Positions 44,769 through 56,614 of a stretch of 64,000 bases of DNA are shown piece by piece; within the stretch, counting starts at the first letter, position 1; every line of letters starts with the position of its first letter. This DNA is from Lycium barbarum (taxonomy: Eukaryota > Streptophyta > Magnoliopsida > Solanales > Solanaceae): positions 65,815,800 to 65,879,799 of the forward strand of contig NC_083341.1 of assembly GCF_019175385.1 (NCBI RefSeq), given 5' to 3'. The notes below the pieces were generated by a model. That model had not been told where the DNA came from. It was given only the letters and a program-made list of their open reading frames with translations, and made no database searches. The translations under genes and the position numbers were made by a program.

Positions 44769-45362
44769 TTGAATTAGATAATGAAAAGGGAGATTCGGTG
44801 AACTCGATGAGGGAGAAGGAATAAGTTACAAAAAATAATAAGAGTGAAGAAGCAGTTTAGAGAAAATTTCAAAATGGCAGAGTGAGAGAAGAAGCAAAGT
44901 AGCACTTTCAGTCAAAAGAACAGCAGTAGAGAAGTTGACAAAGTTAGTCTTTTTATTATCAAAACAAATAGGAAGGGGGATGATCACGATCAAAGAAGAA
45001 AAATGGAGAGAAAAACGATTAGTGAGTGAAAGAAGTAAAGAAGGAGAAGTGAAAATAGTAAAATGAGGGGGGTTAAAAGCCTTATATAGGCATGGGGACC
45101 GAGACGGTTACAAAGCCCAGCTAACCGGGGGATGCCACGTGTCCCACCATTAATGAGACGTGATTTGAAACGACGTGCGTTACGGAGGTTACCAAAGTTG
45201 GCCGTTCGGGATGAGACACGTGGCTGATGGCAGAGGGACGTGACATAACTGTTCCCGCCAAAATGAAAAGATAAGGACGAGCTTATGAAATCGCCGGTTT
45301 GGTGACTCATCCACTTCCCGTTACTCCGGTAAAACTACAGTCTGGGAAGTGTGGGGACTATC
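44769..45362 (-). promoter_or_regulatory. Region upstream of the antisense ORF, up to the 3' LTR
   Basis: About 590 bp without ORF support. It should hold the promoter of the antisense transcript if one exists. A TATA-like TATATAAGG on the minus strand lies near 45091-45099. Pure motif inference. Confidence 0.35.
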
Positions 45363-46111
45363 TGTATACGGTAAAAATCGGATATATGCAAGACTGGTGA
45401 GACCGGGGACCGGAGATAAGAAGAGACAGGCATGATCACCGAGTCTTCCCTTAGAACTGGTGGAATTGCATTGGTTGCGGCTGACCTGAGAAAAGTGAAG
45501 CAAATCTGTTTGGTCCGGTATCTCCGGACCAAACTCCGCATCTCAGCCAGTCCGGTTTCTCCATGACCAAGTTGATCGTGGCCGTTGGTCCGGTTTCAGC
45601 ATGACCGAGTTGATCGTGGCTGTTAGTCCAGTTAATCAATTACAAAATCGCCACGGGTCAACATCGTTCTGTCACTTTGCACCGACAACCGTACGGGTGT
45701 CAGACCGTACGGCCCAACCTTATCCTTTTAGGGTTTACTTTATTCTAAAAAGGCTTTATGTTATATGCAAGGCCCATAAGGCAAAACTATAAATAGGAGA
45801 CATTTCCCTACTTTTAAGGGTTAGCTTTTTGGGATCTAGAGCATTGTAATAACAAATCAAAATATCATTTTCTCTTTGGCCCGAATCAGTGGAATATTAT
45901 TGTCTTTAGCTTACTCTTCTAACATCATTTACTTGATCATCCATAACAACGTATTTATTCAAGTTATTAACGCATATAGTCGTATATACAAACCATTGCA
46001 CACGAATCCATATATATATATTCCACGAAAAACCAAAATAGATTAAAGTTTGCTCACATATCCTATACCTCACTTACAAATTCAAGTGATTACCTAAATT
46101 CGGGGTAAACA
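45363..46111 (+). repeat. 3' LTR of the Retand element
   Basis: 749 bp, TGTATACGG…GGGGTAAACA, preceded by a purine tract GGGAAGTGTGGGGA. TATA box at 45788-45795. The TSD CAAAT follows at 46112-46116. Confidence 0.92.
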
Positions 46112-46139
46112 CAAATACAATGAAGTAGGAACTGATATA

Positions 46140-46389
46140 CTCCCACCGGTTAAAAAAGAATCCACTTTTTCATTTACACACCTCTTAAGAAAATACTAAT
46201 TTCTAGGTAAAAATAGGTAATTTGACTAAACTACTCCTATTTAAATAGGTATTGAGATTTGGTCACTTAATATTTAATAAGGACAAATCTGAAAATATAA
46301 AGTTAATTCTTTCTTAATTTGAAAAGTGAACACTCTTTTTTAACTAAAAAATAAAAGTTAAGTGGACACTTTTTTTGAACCGGAGTAAG
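46140..46389. mobile_element. Stowaway-like (Tc1/mariner) MITE, 250 bp
   Basis: The ends are CTCCCACCGGTTAAAAAAG and, reversed from 46389, CTTACTCCGGTTCAAAAAAA, with TA on both sides (46138-46139 and 46390-46391). This is the usual Stowaway start, TA-CTCC(C/T). It is non-coding. Confidence 0.72.
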
Positions 46390-46432
46390 TAGTTAGTTCA
46401 AAAGGATTCTTACGCAAATATCCGGCTTAAAA

Positions 46433-46441
46433 GAATTGTTT
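46433..46441. repeat. 9-bp TSD GAATTGTTT (left) of the MULE-type MITE
   Basis: Identical to 47654-47662 on the far side of the element. Confidence 0.88.
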
Positions 46442-47653
46442 GAGTGAAACCCACTTTACCCCCTTAACATATTAGGTTTGGGAAACAATACCTCCTTCAC
46501 ATCTTGAATGGGATAATAAACCCCCTTGATCTTAAGTCAATGGTTAGAAATGAATTGAACTATTTCATATATTTTTTAAATGTAAAAAACGACCACAATA
46601 GTATAAATTGTGACATACTTTTCAGTAAATAAAATATTTAAGTAAAAATGTTTATATTTAAATTTACACATCTTTTTTTTTATTTGGTTTTTAAAACACA
46701 GCCATTAGGCTTCATTTATTTATTTATTTATTTATTTTATTTTAGAGCTCAAATTGTAAAATGTCTTGATATATCTCATTATTTATATTATTATCACTAT
46801 TTAAATTTTACTACAACAACTAAATTCTTGTAAAACATTTTTCATTTTTGATGTTATACTTACGTACTCAAAGTCTAATTATTTTGTAAACTATTTTATT
46901 AGTAATACTTTGAATAAAAAGTAATAATCTCCAATATAATTAATAACTGATATGATATTTTTTTTAAAAAACAAATACTTGAAAATGTGTTACCAAATAA
47001 GGTTTTTATTTCATAATACAAGATATGGACTAGGTATTATTTTCTAATCTCTAATTTTTAGGATTGCTAAATAAATTTACACACATATATACAATATTGA
47101 TGAGTATTGTGTTGGTAATTTTTCATTCTTGATCTGAAAAAGATATAAAATGAATCATAAATTGAAAGTTATTTTTGATATTATATTTTTTTGGAAACTA
47201 TTAGGCTTATGATATGTAAGAGTGATATAAAAATAGAACAACTTTTTATACAAATTGAATAGTTGAAATAAAAAAAAAAAAACTTTTTGGTCCGGTGATA
47301 TAAAATTTTCAAAACTAGTAATATTAAATAAAATGGTCAAGATAACTTGGAGTTTTACCAAAAATAATTCATGCAACAAAATGAGACTTTAAATATCAAA
47401 ATAAAAAGATTTAAAAAAAGGAGAGGTATGAGATTTAATTTTTACACAATGTTATTGCTTAAAATTTTTAGTCATTTAAAATGTTATAGTTCATATTAAT
47501 TGAAGGTCGCTTTGGCGTTTAAAAATATATGAAATAATTTTAACTCATTTCTAGTCATTAATTTAAGATTAAGGGGATTTATTATCCAATTCAAAATGTG
47601 AAAGGAGTATTATTTTCCAACCTCAAAATGTTAGGGGGAAGTGGGTTTCACTC
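46442..47653. mobile_element. Non-autonomous Mutator-like element, 1,212 bp
   Basis: Long terminal inverted repeats of about 130 bp, roughly 80% alike, start GAGTGAAACCCACTT on both strands and run to a shared TATTTCATATA. A perfect 9-bp TSD GAATTGTTT flanks it; 9-bp TSDs and long TIRs are the mark of MULEs. The interior is AT-rich with no transposase. Confidence 0.9.
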
Positions 47654-47662
47654 GAATTGTTT
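47654..47662. repeat. 9-bp TSD GAATTGTTT (right)
   Basis: Perfect copy of 46433-46441. Confidence 0.88.
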
Positions 47663-48499
47663 TCATCGACTGTAGCCGATTAAAAAAAAAAAAAAAAACA
47701 TTAGCTGTAGCTCAAAATTCACGTGAGTAACGAAAGGAATAACCCATGTGACTGACTGCTCATTTGGACTGTTCTCTCAGCCCCTCTTTTTTGTCTAAGC
47801 ACTTTTTTATTAGGGAAAAATTCCTAGATAATGAAAAGAAATTCATAATTATCATAACTAGCAGTATTATTCAACATCCAAAAAATAGCAACGAAGATAT
47901 TACAAAACATATATAACATCTAACAAATCCCAAAAAAGTTAGGAATTTTATCTTTTCTTTCCTATACACCTTAGCCGTCGTTGTCTCTCACACGTCGTTA
48001 TCGATTGCCACTGCTCCACCGGAAAATTGCCGGAGCTTCTCTCCCATATATATTTTTTTCTTTTTTCATCATCACCCCCCATAGCACCAGCCTACTCAAT
48101 GCGTTGTTTTTATCTGCATCGGATTTTTTCTTCCGTCGGAGTGCTCTCCCATGGCTTCCACAACTTCTTCTCCCCATATATCTTGCATGTCATTGTATAC
48201 GACTACCCGTGACTGCACTGATATGCTTTGACATAGGCATCATACACACAATAAACAATGATATATACACTTGTATGTTGTTGTATGTACTTGTATCTCA
48301 TGAGTATGTCACTATATGTACAATGTAATATATAGGACACACAATAACATAGACAGACATATACTAGATATACACCATACATACATTCGTTTCACCTTTA
48401 GAGAACCGCCAACTAAAATACCATCATAACCACCACTCCTTCCACCATAACAATACAAAATCGCCTTCCCGGTATCAGGGAGGATATTAGGCTCCTACT
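47663..48499. other. Intergenic stretch with a C-rich, possibly gene-derived segment
   Basis: 47940-48480 is C-rich on the plus strand, with an open frame of 115 codons (47981-48328) rich in Ser/Pro/Leu. It resembles the 5' part of a plant transcript (CCGTCG, CTCCACCGGAAAATTGCCGG), but I do not recognise a family. Confidence 0.35.
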
Positions 48500-49093
48500 C
48501 AGGGCCAGCTAGAGGGTAAGGCCATTGCTTTTGGGCCCCAAATTTTGGGGGGCCCATATTCTAATTATAGTATGTGTATATGTTATTTTTCTTTAAAAAA
48601 AAATTATTAAGAAGTATAGTGTAGAAACTAAGAAATATTTACTCCCTTCATTCCAAAATAATTGATATTTGTCACTTCTCAGGAGTCAATTTGATTAATA
48701 TTCTTAGCTAAATTAGATTTGATTAATTCAATATATTAAAAGTTAGATTTTCAAAAACTATATGAAAAATATTATAAGTTCCAATTTTTTTCATATCAAT
48801 ATGATGAAAAAAAATACAACTTAAATATGTTGATACAAAATGTATACGATTTGACTCGTTAGAAATGAAATATGACAAGTATGTTAGAATAGAACGAGTA
48901 TAAATAAGATTTTTTTTGAAATTATGATTGATACTAGTGTTGAAAAAAATTAACTCATTTAGATCTTTACATCACCTCTGAATATAGATCTTTTGGGTCA
49001 TCTACATTTGTCATTTGAATAAATGATAAAAAATAAATTAAGGCCTCATATTACAGTTTGGCTTTAGACCACCAATTTTGTTGAGCCGTCCTG
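48500..49093. mobile_element. Possible hAT-like MITE carrying a Stowaway
   Basis: The ends CAGGGCCAGCT (48500) and, reversed from 49093, CAGGACGGCTC resemble hAT termini of the CAGGGCCGGC type. No 8-bp TSD is visible, so the call is tentative. Confidence 0.4.
48642..48898. mobile_element. Stowaway-like MITE, about 257 bp
   Basis: Starts CTCCCTTCATTCCAAAATA after TA; the right end reversed is CTCGTTCTATTCTAACATA before TA (48899-48900). It is nested in the hAT-like block. Confidence 0.6.
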
Positions 49094-50035
49094 CCTGAGC
49101 CATGTTGCGAAGGTTCTTTTAAAAAAAGGCTAACTTAATAATTACTATGTCTCTTAAAGCTGAACACGTTCAATTATTAAATACTACGCGAAAAAGAACT
49201 ATTAATAAACTTTATCTTATATGAGAAGTTAGTTAAAAGCATAGTTTTAAATTTGCAATTTGACCGTAATTATTGAGAGCCAACTTTAGTTAGGTAAGTA
49301 ATATAGTAAGGAGCAACTTTCACTTGAACATCAATTTCTCAAATGGAAAAGGAAGTTTGGTTAAACCTGTTAAACGAGAGAAACGGTAATATAGTAAGGA
49401 GCAACTTTCACTTGAACATCAATTTCTCAAATGGAAAAGGAAGTTTGGTTAAACCTGTTAAACGAGAGAAACGTTTAAGATTTACTGTCGAGGAATTGAC
49501 CAGATACATGATACATCACAATTGTGCAGGAAAAAAGTTCAATTATGTACGTCTTTTTTGGATGATTTAATTATTATGTACGTCTTTTTTGGATGATAAT
49601 TAATTAAACTTACACCCATAACTCGACTTTTTCACACCGAACACACTTTAAAAAAAAATGGGTTGATTGAATTGGAATACTGTAATTTTTGTGGTTTTCC
49701 TTAAAATGCACGTGGACAAATAAATTTTATCATCCAGGTCATTCTTTGTTTAATATATTCAGCTGTCTTTATTTTTCTCCTTGCGTATCCCATGCAAATG
49801 AAACCCGATGAAAGTGAAATCTTTGAAGTAGGGCTGAACACGTTCTAGTACAAAAAAATAATATTTATTATATCATAATTCAACATTTGATTAGACATAA
49901 ATTAGTACTCCACCAATTTATAGTAGGGATAGAAGGGGCTTTAATTTGGTACTGTAATAATTACGGGCAGTAACTAGTTTAGATAACTTTTATATATTGA
50001 CAAGTGCAAGACTGCAAGCACAATGAAGTAGGAGT
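49094..50035. repeat. Right paralogue of the segmental duplication
   Basis: Aligns with 19607-20138 and 22965-23170 without the Helitron and Retand insertions. The Retand right flank (CAAATACAATGAAGTAGGA, 46112) matches its end (CACAATGAAGTAGGAGTTGATG, 50019 on). No gene is visible. Confidence 0.8.
49298..49473. repeat. Perfect 88-bp tandem duplication
   Basis: Two copies, 49298-49385 and 49386-49473, starting GTAATATAGTAAGGAGC. The left paralogue has this segment once (19815-19900), so the duplication arose in the right copy only. Confidence 0.92.
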
Positions 50036-50263
50036 TGATGTAGTTGAAACGTTTTAGTGACTTTAAAGGATATCAGTTGTATTGAGTGTACAATAAAATT
50101 TCATATAAAAATTAATAAGAAAATTAGAAACATATAAAATAGTAGAAGTATACTTAAATGTGTGACATGTTTTAAGGAAAAATTGTGCAACAATATCATA
50201 CTATGCTACGTTTATAGTTTTTGGGCTAACTTAGCTCATCATGTTGCTCCTTTTTTTATACAA

Positions 50264-52550
50264 CTAGTGAAAAGGTTCGCGCTTCGAGCGTTTGTGAAAT
50301 ATAGTTTCTCTTAAACTTGTAAAAATTGAATATAAAAAAATTATCATAAATAAGTAAATAAAGATATACATTATGTCTACGTACATTTAGTTTAAAACAT
50401 TTGTTTCAACCAAGAAAAAGAAAAATTACAAAATAAATGCAAAAAAATAAAACTAACATGCTAACAAATAATTAAAGCGATAAATTTATTAAAAAGAACT
50501 CTATTTCTCTCTTTGAGTACAGTACTGCATTGACCTACTACCAATTGTCTCTCTCTGGGAAAATTAGTACGAACAAAAGGGATATGAATAATCCCTTGAC
50601 CTCTCACGATTTATGGCTGAAGCAAATTAAATATATTAATTGCAAAATAAGTGTAGAAGCCTAGACGTTACACTTGATTAATCCATTAGCCTTTTACATT
50701 CTATACTATTATTATAGAATTTAATGAGATTATTTATTACTTTTTAATTGCACCATTATGATTGTTGCGAAAGGAAGAAATGATTAACATATATTTAACA
50801 GAAAACATGAAAAAAGACGCTAAAAAAAAAGAAAGATAAACCACTTTCTTGAGCCAAAGAGAGATGCCACTTCACTTTTTCTGCACCTCTTTTTGGCTCA
50901 AGAAAGTGATTTATCTTTTTTCTCTTTTTTTTGCCTTTTCTTTTAATTAATAGAGAATTATTGAAAGCATATATATTTATTCGAAAAATAAAGTATAACT
51001 AAATATTTTTTGTTGTGTAAAAGAAAATGATTTGATCAAATATTTCTTCATGATTTACTACAAAAATATTACAATAGTTATAACAGGTAAAGTGAAAAAT
51101 GTTTTTGCACATCAAATTTCATATACATTCTCTCTATATACTTTTGATCAGTATCTTTAATTGATTTCAGTTCAACTCTCAACTAAACCAACACAATAAT
51201 TTTTAATAACTCAAAATCTAACCCAACAAAGACCAAAAAGTAGTAATACAAAGAGAAACGTTCAAGTGCCTTTGTTTAGCTGTAAATGCATATTCGGAAC
51301 ATTTGAAATTAAATTGCTTCAACCTAATTTGATAGTTCTCATCTAATCCTAAAATGAGAAAAATAACATCCTAAGCTTTAAAGAAAATAATTGGTATATT
51401 GATCAATTAAGAAAACACATACTAAATGATTTAAGAGAACAAAGTGAGGGAAAAAACACAAAAATGAGAATAAAATCATGTACAAAGCGAAGTTCAAGGA
51501 GAAAAATAAATAAAAATATGGGTCATTTCATGATGGTGAGATGACTGAAAAATTTGCTGAAAATGGATTTTGCTATGAAAAATTGGCTGAAAAATATATT
51601 TGGCTATGTTTCTATACCTTTATCTTCTCACTGTTAACCAATTCCATTATCGTTTCTCTTCAAGAGATGATGTTCAAGAATTTTTTTTATTAGAGTTTCC
51701 ATGCTTCATACTCTGCCAAATTCGATGTAAAAAAGAAAAAGAGAAGATTTAATATATAATTACATGAAATAAAAGACCAATCAAAAGATGAAGAATCAAC
51801 ACCTTCAAGTATTTCTCAAGGACAATAAACTTCTTCTCTAATATTTTTCAAAAAGTCAGCCAATGGAAGTTCGAATGCTCCACTTTCCCCTACAAACGCT
51901 TTTACTGAAAACCAAATAAGACATTAAGAATTTTCCAATCATATATGGAGATATTATTCGATATATAATTATTGAAAATCGAAATTCCTAAATGTTCTAA
52001 TATAAATGATTAAAAAAAATAACAACCACTCATGCCATTCATGTTTACACTGTATACGACACCTCCATTTTGGATTTGGGATCCACTGTTCGCTCACTAC
52101 ATTCCCTAGAAACACAGCTCGTCAACAATGAGCACTGTCAACACCCATTTACAAAGACCAAAATAAAAATCTGATTTTTGAGTTCAAAAACTTCAAATTA
52201 GTATATATACAACCCACTTATACGTTATAGCCTTTTAGGTAAAGGAATAATGCGTGGAATTAATGATATTAATTTGAAAGGAAATGCTGCTGTTTTAGTT
52301 TTCTACATCACGTTCTTTCCTTCTCCATTTAGTATAGGTGAAAATGAAAAGTAAGTTAAAAGGAAAAGAACAATGGTCTTGGTAACTTATTTTCTTAAAT
52401 GTCTTCCTCATTGATTGAGCAATGTATTTAGAAAAAAATAGAATAAAATAGAGAAAAGGCCAAAAAAGGAGAAAAAAGATAAATGTCAATGGAGGTCATA
52501 GAGAAGTGTCACATAGGATTGTCTATGTCTGGCTTTATATTATATATAGA
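50264..52550 (-). mobile_element. Non-autonomous Helitron, 2,287 bp
   Basis: Read on the minus strand, it starts TCTATATATAATATAAAGCC directly after an A and ends with the hairpin ACGCTCGAAGCGCGAACC, then TTTTCACTAG, directly before a T. TC at the start, CTRR (CTAG) at the end, a hairpin about 10 bp before it and A/T insertion with no TSD are the Helitron hallmarks. No Rep/helicase ORF lies inside, so it is non-autonomous. The interior holds a strong foldback at 50830-50920. Confidence 0.82.
50830..50918. repeat. Strong foldback (36-nt arms, 16-nt loop)
   Basis: CACTTTCTTGAGCCAA at 50842 pairs with TTGGCTCAAGAAAGTG at 50893. The arms extend to about 36 bp with two or three mismatches and A/T-rich extensions. 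The RNA from either strand would form a long hairpin. Confidence 0.8.
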
Positions 52551-53790
52551 TTCTTATCATTCAAAATAAGACAACAGGACTGCAGGAAATAATCTGATTA
52601 TGCAAAACAAGAAAAATTCGATGGGTTTCTTTAAATTAAAATTTCACTTTTTATTTTGTAAATAAGATTTATCTGTTCTATAGGTAAGTCCTTTATATAG
52701 TTTAAGAAGTGAAAAAATTATCATAATATTAAAAAGGTAAAAAATGTTAAAGGTTGATAATTTAGAGGGTAGGCATTTAAAATGTTCAATCAAAGAGAGA
52801 GGGGGGGGGGGGGGGGGTGAATATCTATTAGTCAAATTTGGGAAATGTATTTGATTTTTAAAGCAAAGTTGAAGGGGAAAATGATTTCCACCCCATTTGA
52901 AACTATTAATTCTTATACAGTATATTTTTTCTTAAAGGATCAATTTATCATGAAACCATTTTTTCTAAAGGTGTAGCAGCATGTGTGCGAAATCAACATT
53001 AAAGAGTTAACTCGAACTTAATTAAGTGTTGCGCTCCGAATTTACTAAAATATTTGATTTCGCCAATATGAGTTAAACAAAATGTCCAAATTAGGCAAAA
53101 AGAGTCAATAGATAGGTTTCCGCACACATGTAACTCGCTCTGAAAATGAAGCCTTGTAATGATAATCATGGGCAAATTTTCCAAATAAATTAAACAAAAA
53201 GTTGTAGTCAAAAGCCGATCTAGAATTGTTTACAAGTTTGATTGCGAAAGTTTGGTGCAACTCCATTGAGAAGGTATGATAGTTGTAGTTTTGATTTAAT
53301 TTGTTCATCTTACCTCTTGACCTTTTAGCTATTAAACTGTTTCCATGAATTCAATTATCAGATGATACATTTATCTAATGCTACACCTTAGATGATCTAG
53401 TAAAATAGTTCCTTGATCAGAATTTAAATTCTTTTTGGTAATTAATCAGGATTCAAATTTCTAACCCTTGTATTTTTCTTGAATATTGTAGGAATATTTT
53501 CAATTGATCCAAAACTCGTGCATTATGGGGGCAAACATATTTCTCTTGGGGTTTGAGTTTTATTATTAGTCGAGTTTGCACAAAAAAAGACGAAATAATT
53601 TTTTTTTACTACCGAAATAAGTTTTCTAAAAGTAGATTGGTAGGTTGATCTCGACAATTTCAGAGTTGTCAAAAACTGAAACTTACTAGAGGGAAGATAG
53701 GTAAAAGGACCCTTTATGAGTAGGATAAAGGATCAGCGTTTTTTTTTTTTTTTTTTAAAAATAATAATTAGACCAAGTTAATCAAGGAGG
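52551..53790. other. AT-rich intergenic stretch with a G run
   Basis: No gene recognised. A run of 17 G stands at 52801-52817 and a T run at 53737-53757. ORFs here are short and low-complexity. Confidence 0.5.
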
Positions 53791-53794
53791 CTAG

Positions 53795-54066
53795 AGGGCC
53801 GAACTACTGTTTGGATGGGCTTATGCCTATAAGCTGCAAACAGTTTATAAGCTAAAAAAAATAAGTTGGGGTAGTCTAACTTTTTTTTTTTTTTGACTTA
53901 TAAGCTGTTTTCAGCTTATAAGCTCCTTTAGATAAGCTAAATCAAATGGGCCCACTTATTTTTTTGAGCTTATTTTAAGCACAAAATGACTTTAAGCTGA
54001 CCAGCCAAACACTCAAAAAAGCTGAAAACAGCTTATAAGCAACTTATAAGCCAATCCAAACGGGCT
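53795..54066. mobile_element. MITE with GTTTGGAT…ATCCAAAC ends
   Basis: The inverted ends GTTTGGATGGGCTTATGCC (53809) and, reversed, GTTTGGATTGGCTTATAAG (from 54061) frame AT-rich DNA with internal palindromes such as AAGCTGTTTTCAGCTT (53903). CTAGA lies close to both sides (53791, 54066), perhaps the TSD; edges are approximate. Confidence 0.55.
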
Positions 54067-54235
54067 CTAGAATAATCAAAAGTTTGGGATAAGAAATTAA
54101 AAGTGTAATCATGCAACCTCTTATATGTTATTAAAACGCTTAATTATGTGATTTGAAACTTTGTACGAGTCGTATTGACAATTTAGGACTTATTTGAGTG
54201 GTTTGGTTGGGACTGAAGGGTTCAGATGGGATTTG

Positions 54236-54993
54236 TGTTGGGAAGAAACAAGCAACAATCAAATTATATGACGAGGTAACAGCGGAAGAAATACCCAAGT
54301 CAAAACTTCCCATACTATTTGAACCAAGAGAAAACAATAAACACTGGCACAAATAGAAATCCGGACAACAACTATACCAACAACAAAATAGCAAAGCAAG
54401 CAAAAGTAAATTAATACAAGAGACACCAAATTTACGTGGTAAAACCCCTTCAAGGTGAAGAGGAAACATCCGCGGGACCTCCGTCCCACAAAAGCTCCAC
54501 TAAAATCAACAAGAGTTAAAACAATGTTCTCCAAATGGCTACAACATCAAAACCAAACACGGAGCAACAATACATAAAAGATAGCACCAAAACTAGTGAA
54601 AAAAGGAGAGAAATCGCCCCAAAAAATGAGCTACTATTCGTACTCGAAAACTAGAGCTACAAACTACAAAATCCGATCTCCACTGTTGAAATCCAAGAAC
54701 CAGATGTCGAGAACCCCCAGTTCAAATTTCTGCATGATCCAACGGTTAACGATCGGAAAACGCAATTTGAAGTGGACTACATCGGCTGATTTTCACTGGT
54801 CCGAGAATCACCTCTTCTCTCTCAATTTTTCTCTCTCTATATGGCTGTTATGAATTAACTCTTGTGTTATAAAAATAAGACCTAAGTTGATCCTATATAT
54901 AGAGGATTTTAGGGCAAAAGTGGCCTGGTCCAAATTGAATTGGGTTTTATTAATCCAATTCCACATAGGAACGGAAAACCCAAAAACCCAACA
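54236..54993 (-). repeat. 3' LTR of the Tork-like element
   Basis: 758 bp with TG/CA ends and short inverted TGTTGGG termini, adjoining the polypurine tract. The left flank is ATTTG. Confidence 0.82.
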
Positions 54994-55740
54994 ATTCTCC
55001 CCCTCCCGACTATGTGGAGGAAAGTGCCATCCCGACGATCATACAACACTCTTCAAACTTCCTTCTGGGCAAAGCTTTAGTCAATATATCTGAACCATTA
55101 TCATCGGTGTGAATCTTCTCAAGTTCAAGCAACTTAGAATCCAACACATCTCTAATCCAATGGTATCTCACATCAATATGTTTCGACCTACTATGAAATG
55201 TAGAGTTTTTTCCAAGATATATGACACTTTAACTGTCACAATAAAGCACATACCTCACTTGAGCAAAGCCAAGTTCCTCCATAAATCTCTTCATATAGAG
55301 CAATTCTTTACAAGTTTCAACGGTAGCAATAAGCTCAGCTTTTGTAGTAGATAGAGCAACACATTTTTGCAACCTAGATTGCCAAGACACAGCTCCCCCT
55401 GCATAAGTAATCAAGTAGCCCGAAGTAGACTTACGAGTATCAACATCACCGGCCATATCTGAATCAGTGTAACAACAAAGAATAGGCTTCTCTGTCCCAA
55501 AACAGAAACTCAGACTAGAAGTGCTACAAAGATATCTCATAATCCACTTCACAGCATTCCAATGCTCTTTTCTTGGATTAGAAAGAAAACGGCTAACAAT
55601 ACCAATAGCATGAGCAATATTTGGTCTTGTACAAATCATCGCATACATCAGACTGCCAATAGCTGAAGCATAAGGAACTTTCTTCATACCTTCCTTCTAA
55701 TCATCACTGGAAGGACACTGCTTCGTGCTCAATTTGAAGT
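54994..55740 (-). pseudogene. Tork-like copia RT/RNase H C-terminal part
   Basis: The open frame at 55229-55687 reads VPYASAIGSLMYAM, the RT-RNase H junction motif of copia. DSDMAGDVDTRKSTSGYL and ALSTTKAELIATVETCKELL follow, holding RNase H acidic positions, then LYCDS and a stop. The rest of the domain (54994-55228) is readable only with stops and shifts, and upstream RT is missing because the Tekay element begins at 55741. It is similar in style to the tobacco Tnt1 family. It is non-functional. Confidence 0.82.
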
Positions 55741-56583
55741 TGTCACGACTCGACCGGAGGGCCATGACGAGCACCCGGAGCTAACCTACCAGGCACCTCT
55801 CATCCTACTTTCACAATCATATCTAGGTGAGCCACATGGCCTGCTAACAATCTCCACGCATCAATAATGCCATTTTCATTGGGCTAAGGCACTTTTATAT
55901 CAACATCAACAAACATGCCCATGTGCATATATACACGCCGACGAGGCTGACAAAATAATATACAAAATATGAGCCGACATAGCTAAAAGATATGTAACTG
56001 TACACAATTGTCTATGAGCCTCTAGAAAGAGTGTGTGTAACATCATATAGGACACGGCCCCGCCATGCCCATATATACACAAAAGAATAGTACCAACTGC
56101 TGCAGCTCTGAATCAAGTGGAGCTCCTCTAAGCAGTCTCTGAATAAGCAGCCTAAGGATCAAGTCGATCTCCCTGTCCACCGGGCATAACGCAGCGTCCA
56201 CAAACAAAAGGACGTCAGTACGGATAATGTACTGAGTATGTAATGCATAATCAATAACATAATAGAAGCACGAGCGATAACATAAGAAAGAAAAGTCATG
56301 GGATGATAGAGCCATTTATACCTCTCGCGATGTTCATCATATTTACTTACCCTTTTTCTAATGGGAACCTTCCATTACATAAACTTATATATATAGTATT
56401 ATCATACCTGACCATAGAGGTTCGGTGTCTTACATACCCGACCATGACAAGGTTCGATGTTATACATACCTGGCCCTACCAAGGCTCAGTGTTATCTGTA
56501 CCCAACTGCAGTGGTGCACGCGCGATAAATATCATACCCGACCATATAAGCTCGGTGTTCTTAATAGTCATACTTTGATATAC

Positions 56584-56614
<31 letters not shown>

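Larger units (their letters stand above)
23171..46111 (+). mobile_element. Tat/Retand-lineage Ty3/gypsy retrotransposon with antisense ORF
   Basis: LTRs of 748 and 749 bp (TGTATACGG…GGGGTAAACA) lie at both ends, with a perfect CAAAT TSD at 23166-23170 and 46112-46116. The interior order is PBS region TTGGCGCCCGCCGTGGGG (23920), gag, protease, RT, RNase H, a second archaeal-type RNase H, integrase, then a long spacer holding a spliced antisense ORF. A second RNase H and an antisense ORF are known hallmarks of the Tat lineage (Retand, RIRE2, Grande). Total length is 22,941 bp, of which 11,067 bp is a nested Ogre-like element plus its 5-bp TSD. Several frameshifts and stops make it non-autonomous now. 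LTR divergence is a few percent by eye. Confidence 0.93.
54236..55740 (-). mobile_element. Tork-like Ty1/copia fragment (3' part with LTR)
   Basis: Minus strand: polypurine tract GGGAGGGGGAGAAT (54994-55007), then a 758-bp LTR (54236-54993) that starts TGTTGGGTTTTTGGG and ends TTTCTTCCCAACA. Upstream lies the RT/RNase H end. At 55741 the element is cut by a Tekay LTR. The 5' part is not in the window. Confidence 0.85.

Noticed and set aside
23171..46111. Reading the two 2.6-kb repeats as LTRs of the outer element
   Set aside because: TSDs and coding continuity show two elements: CAAAT for the outer 748/749-bp LTRs and ATGGG for the inner 2.6-kb LTRs.
48500..49093. Certain hAT MITE call
   Set aside because: End similarity is good but no 8-bp TSD was found, so it is kept only as a tentative feature.
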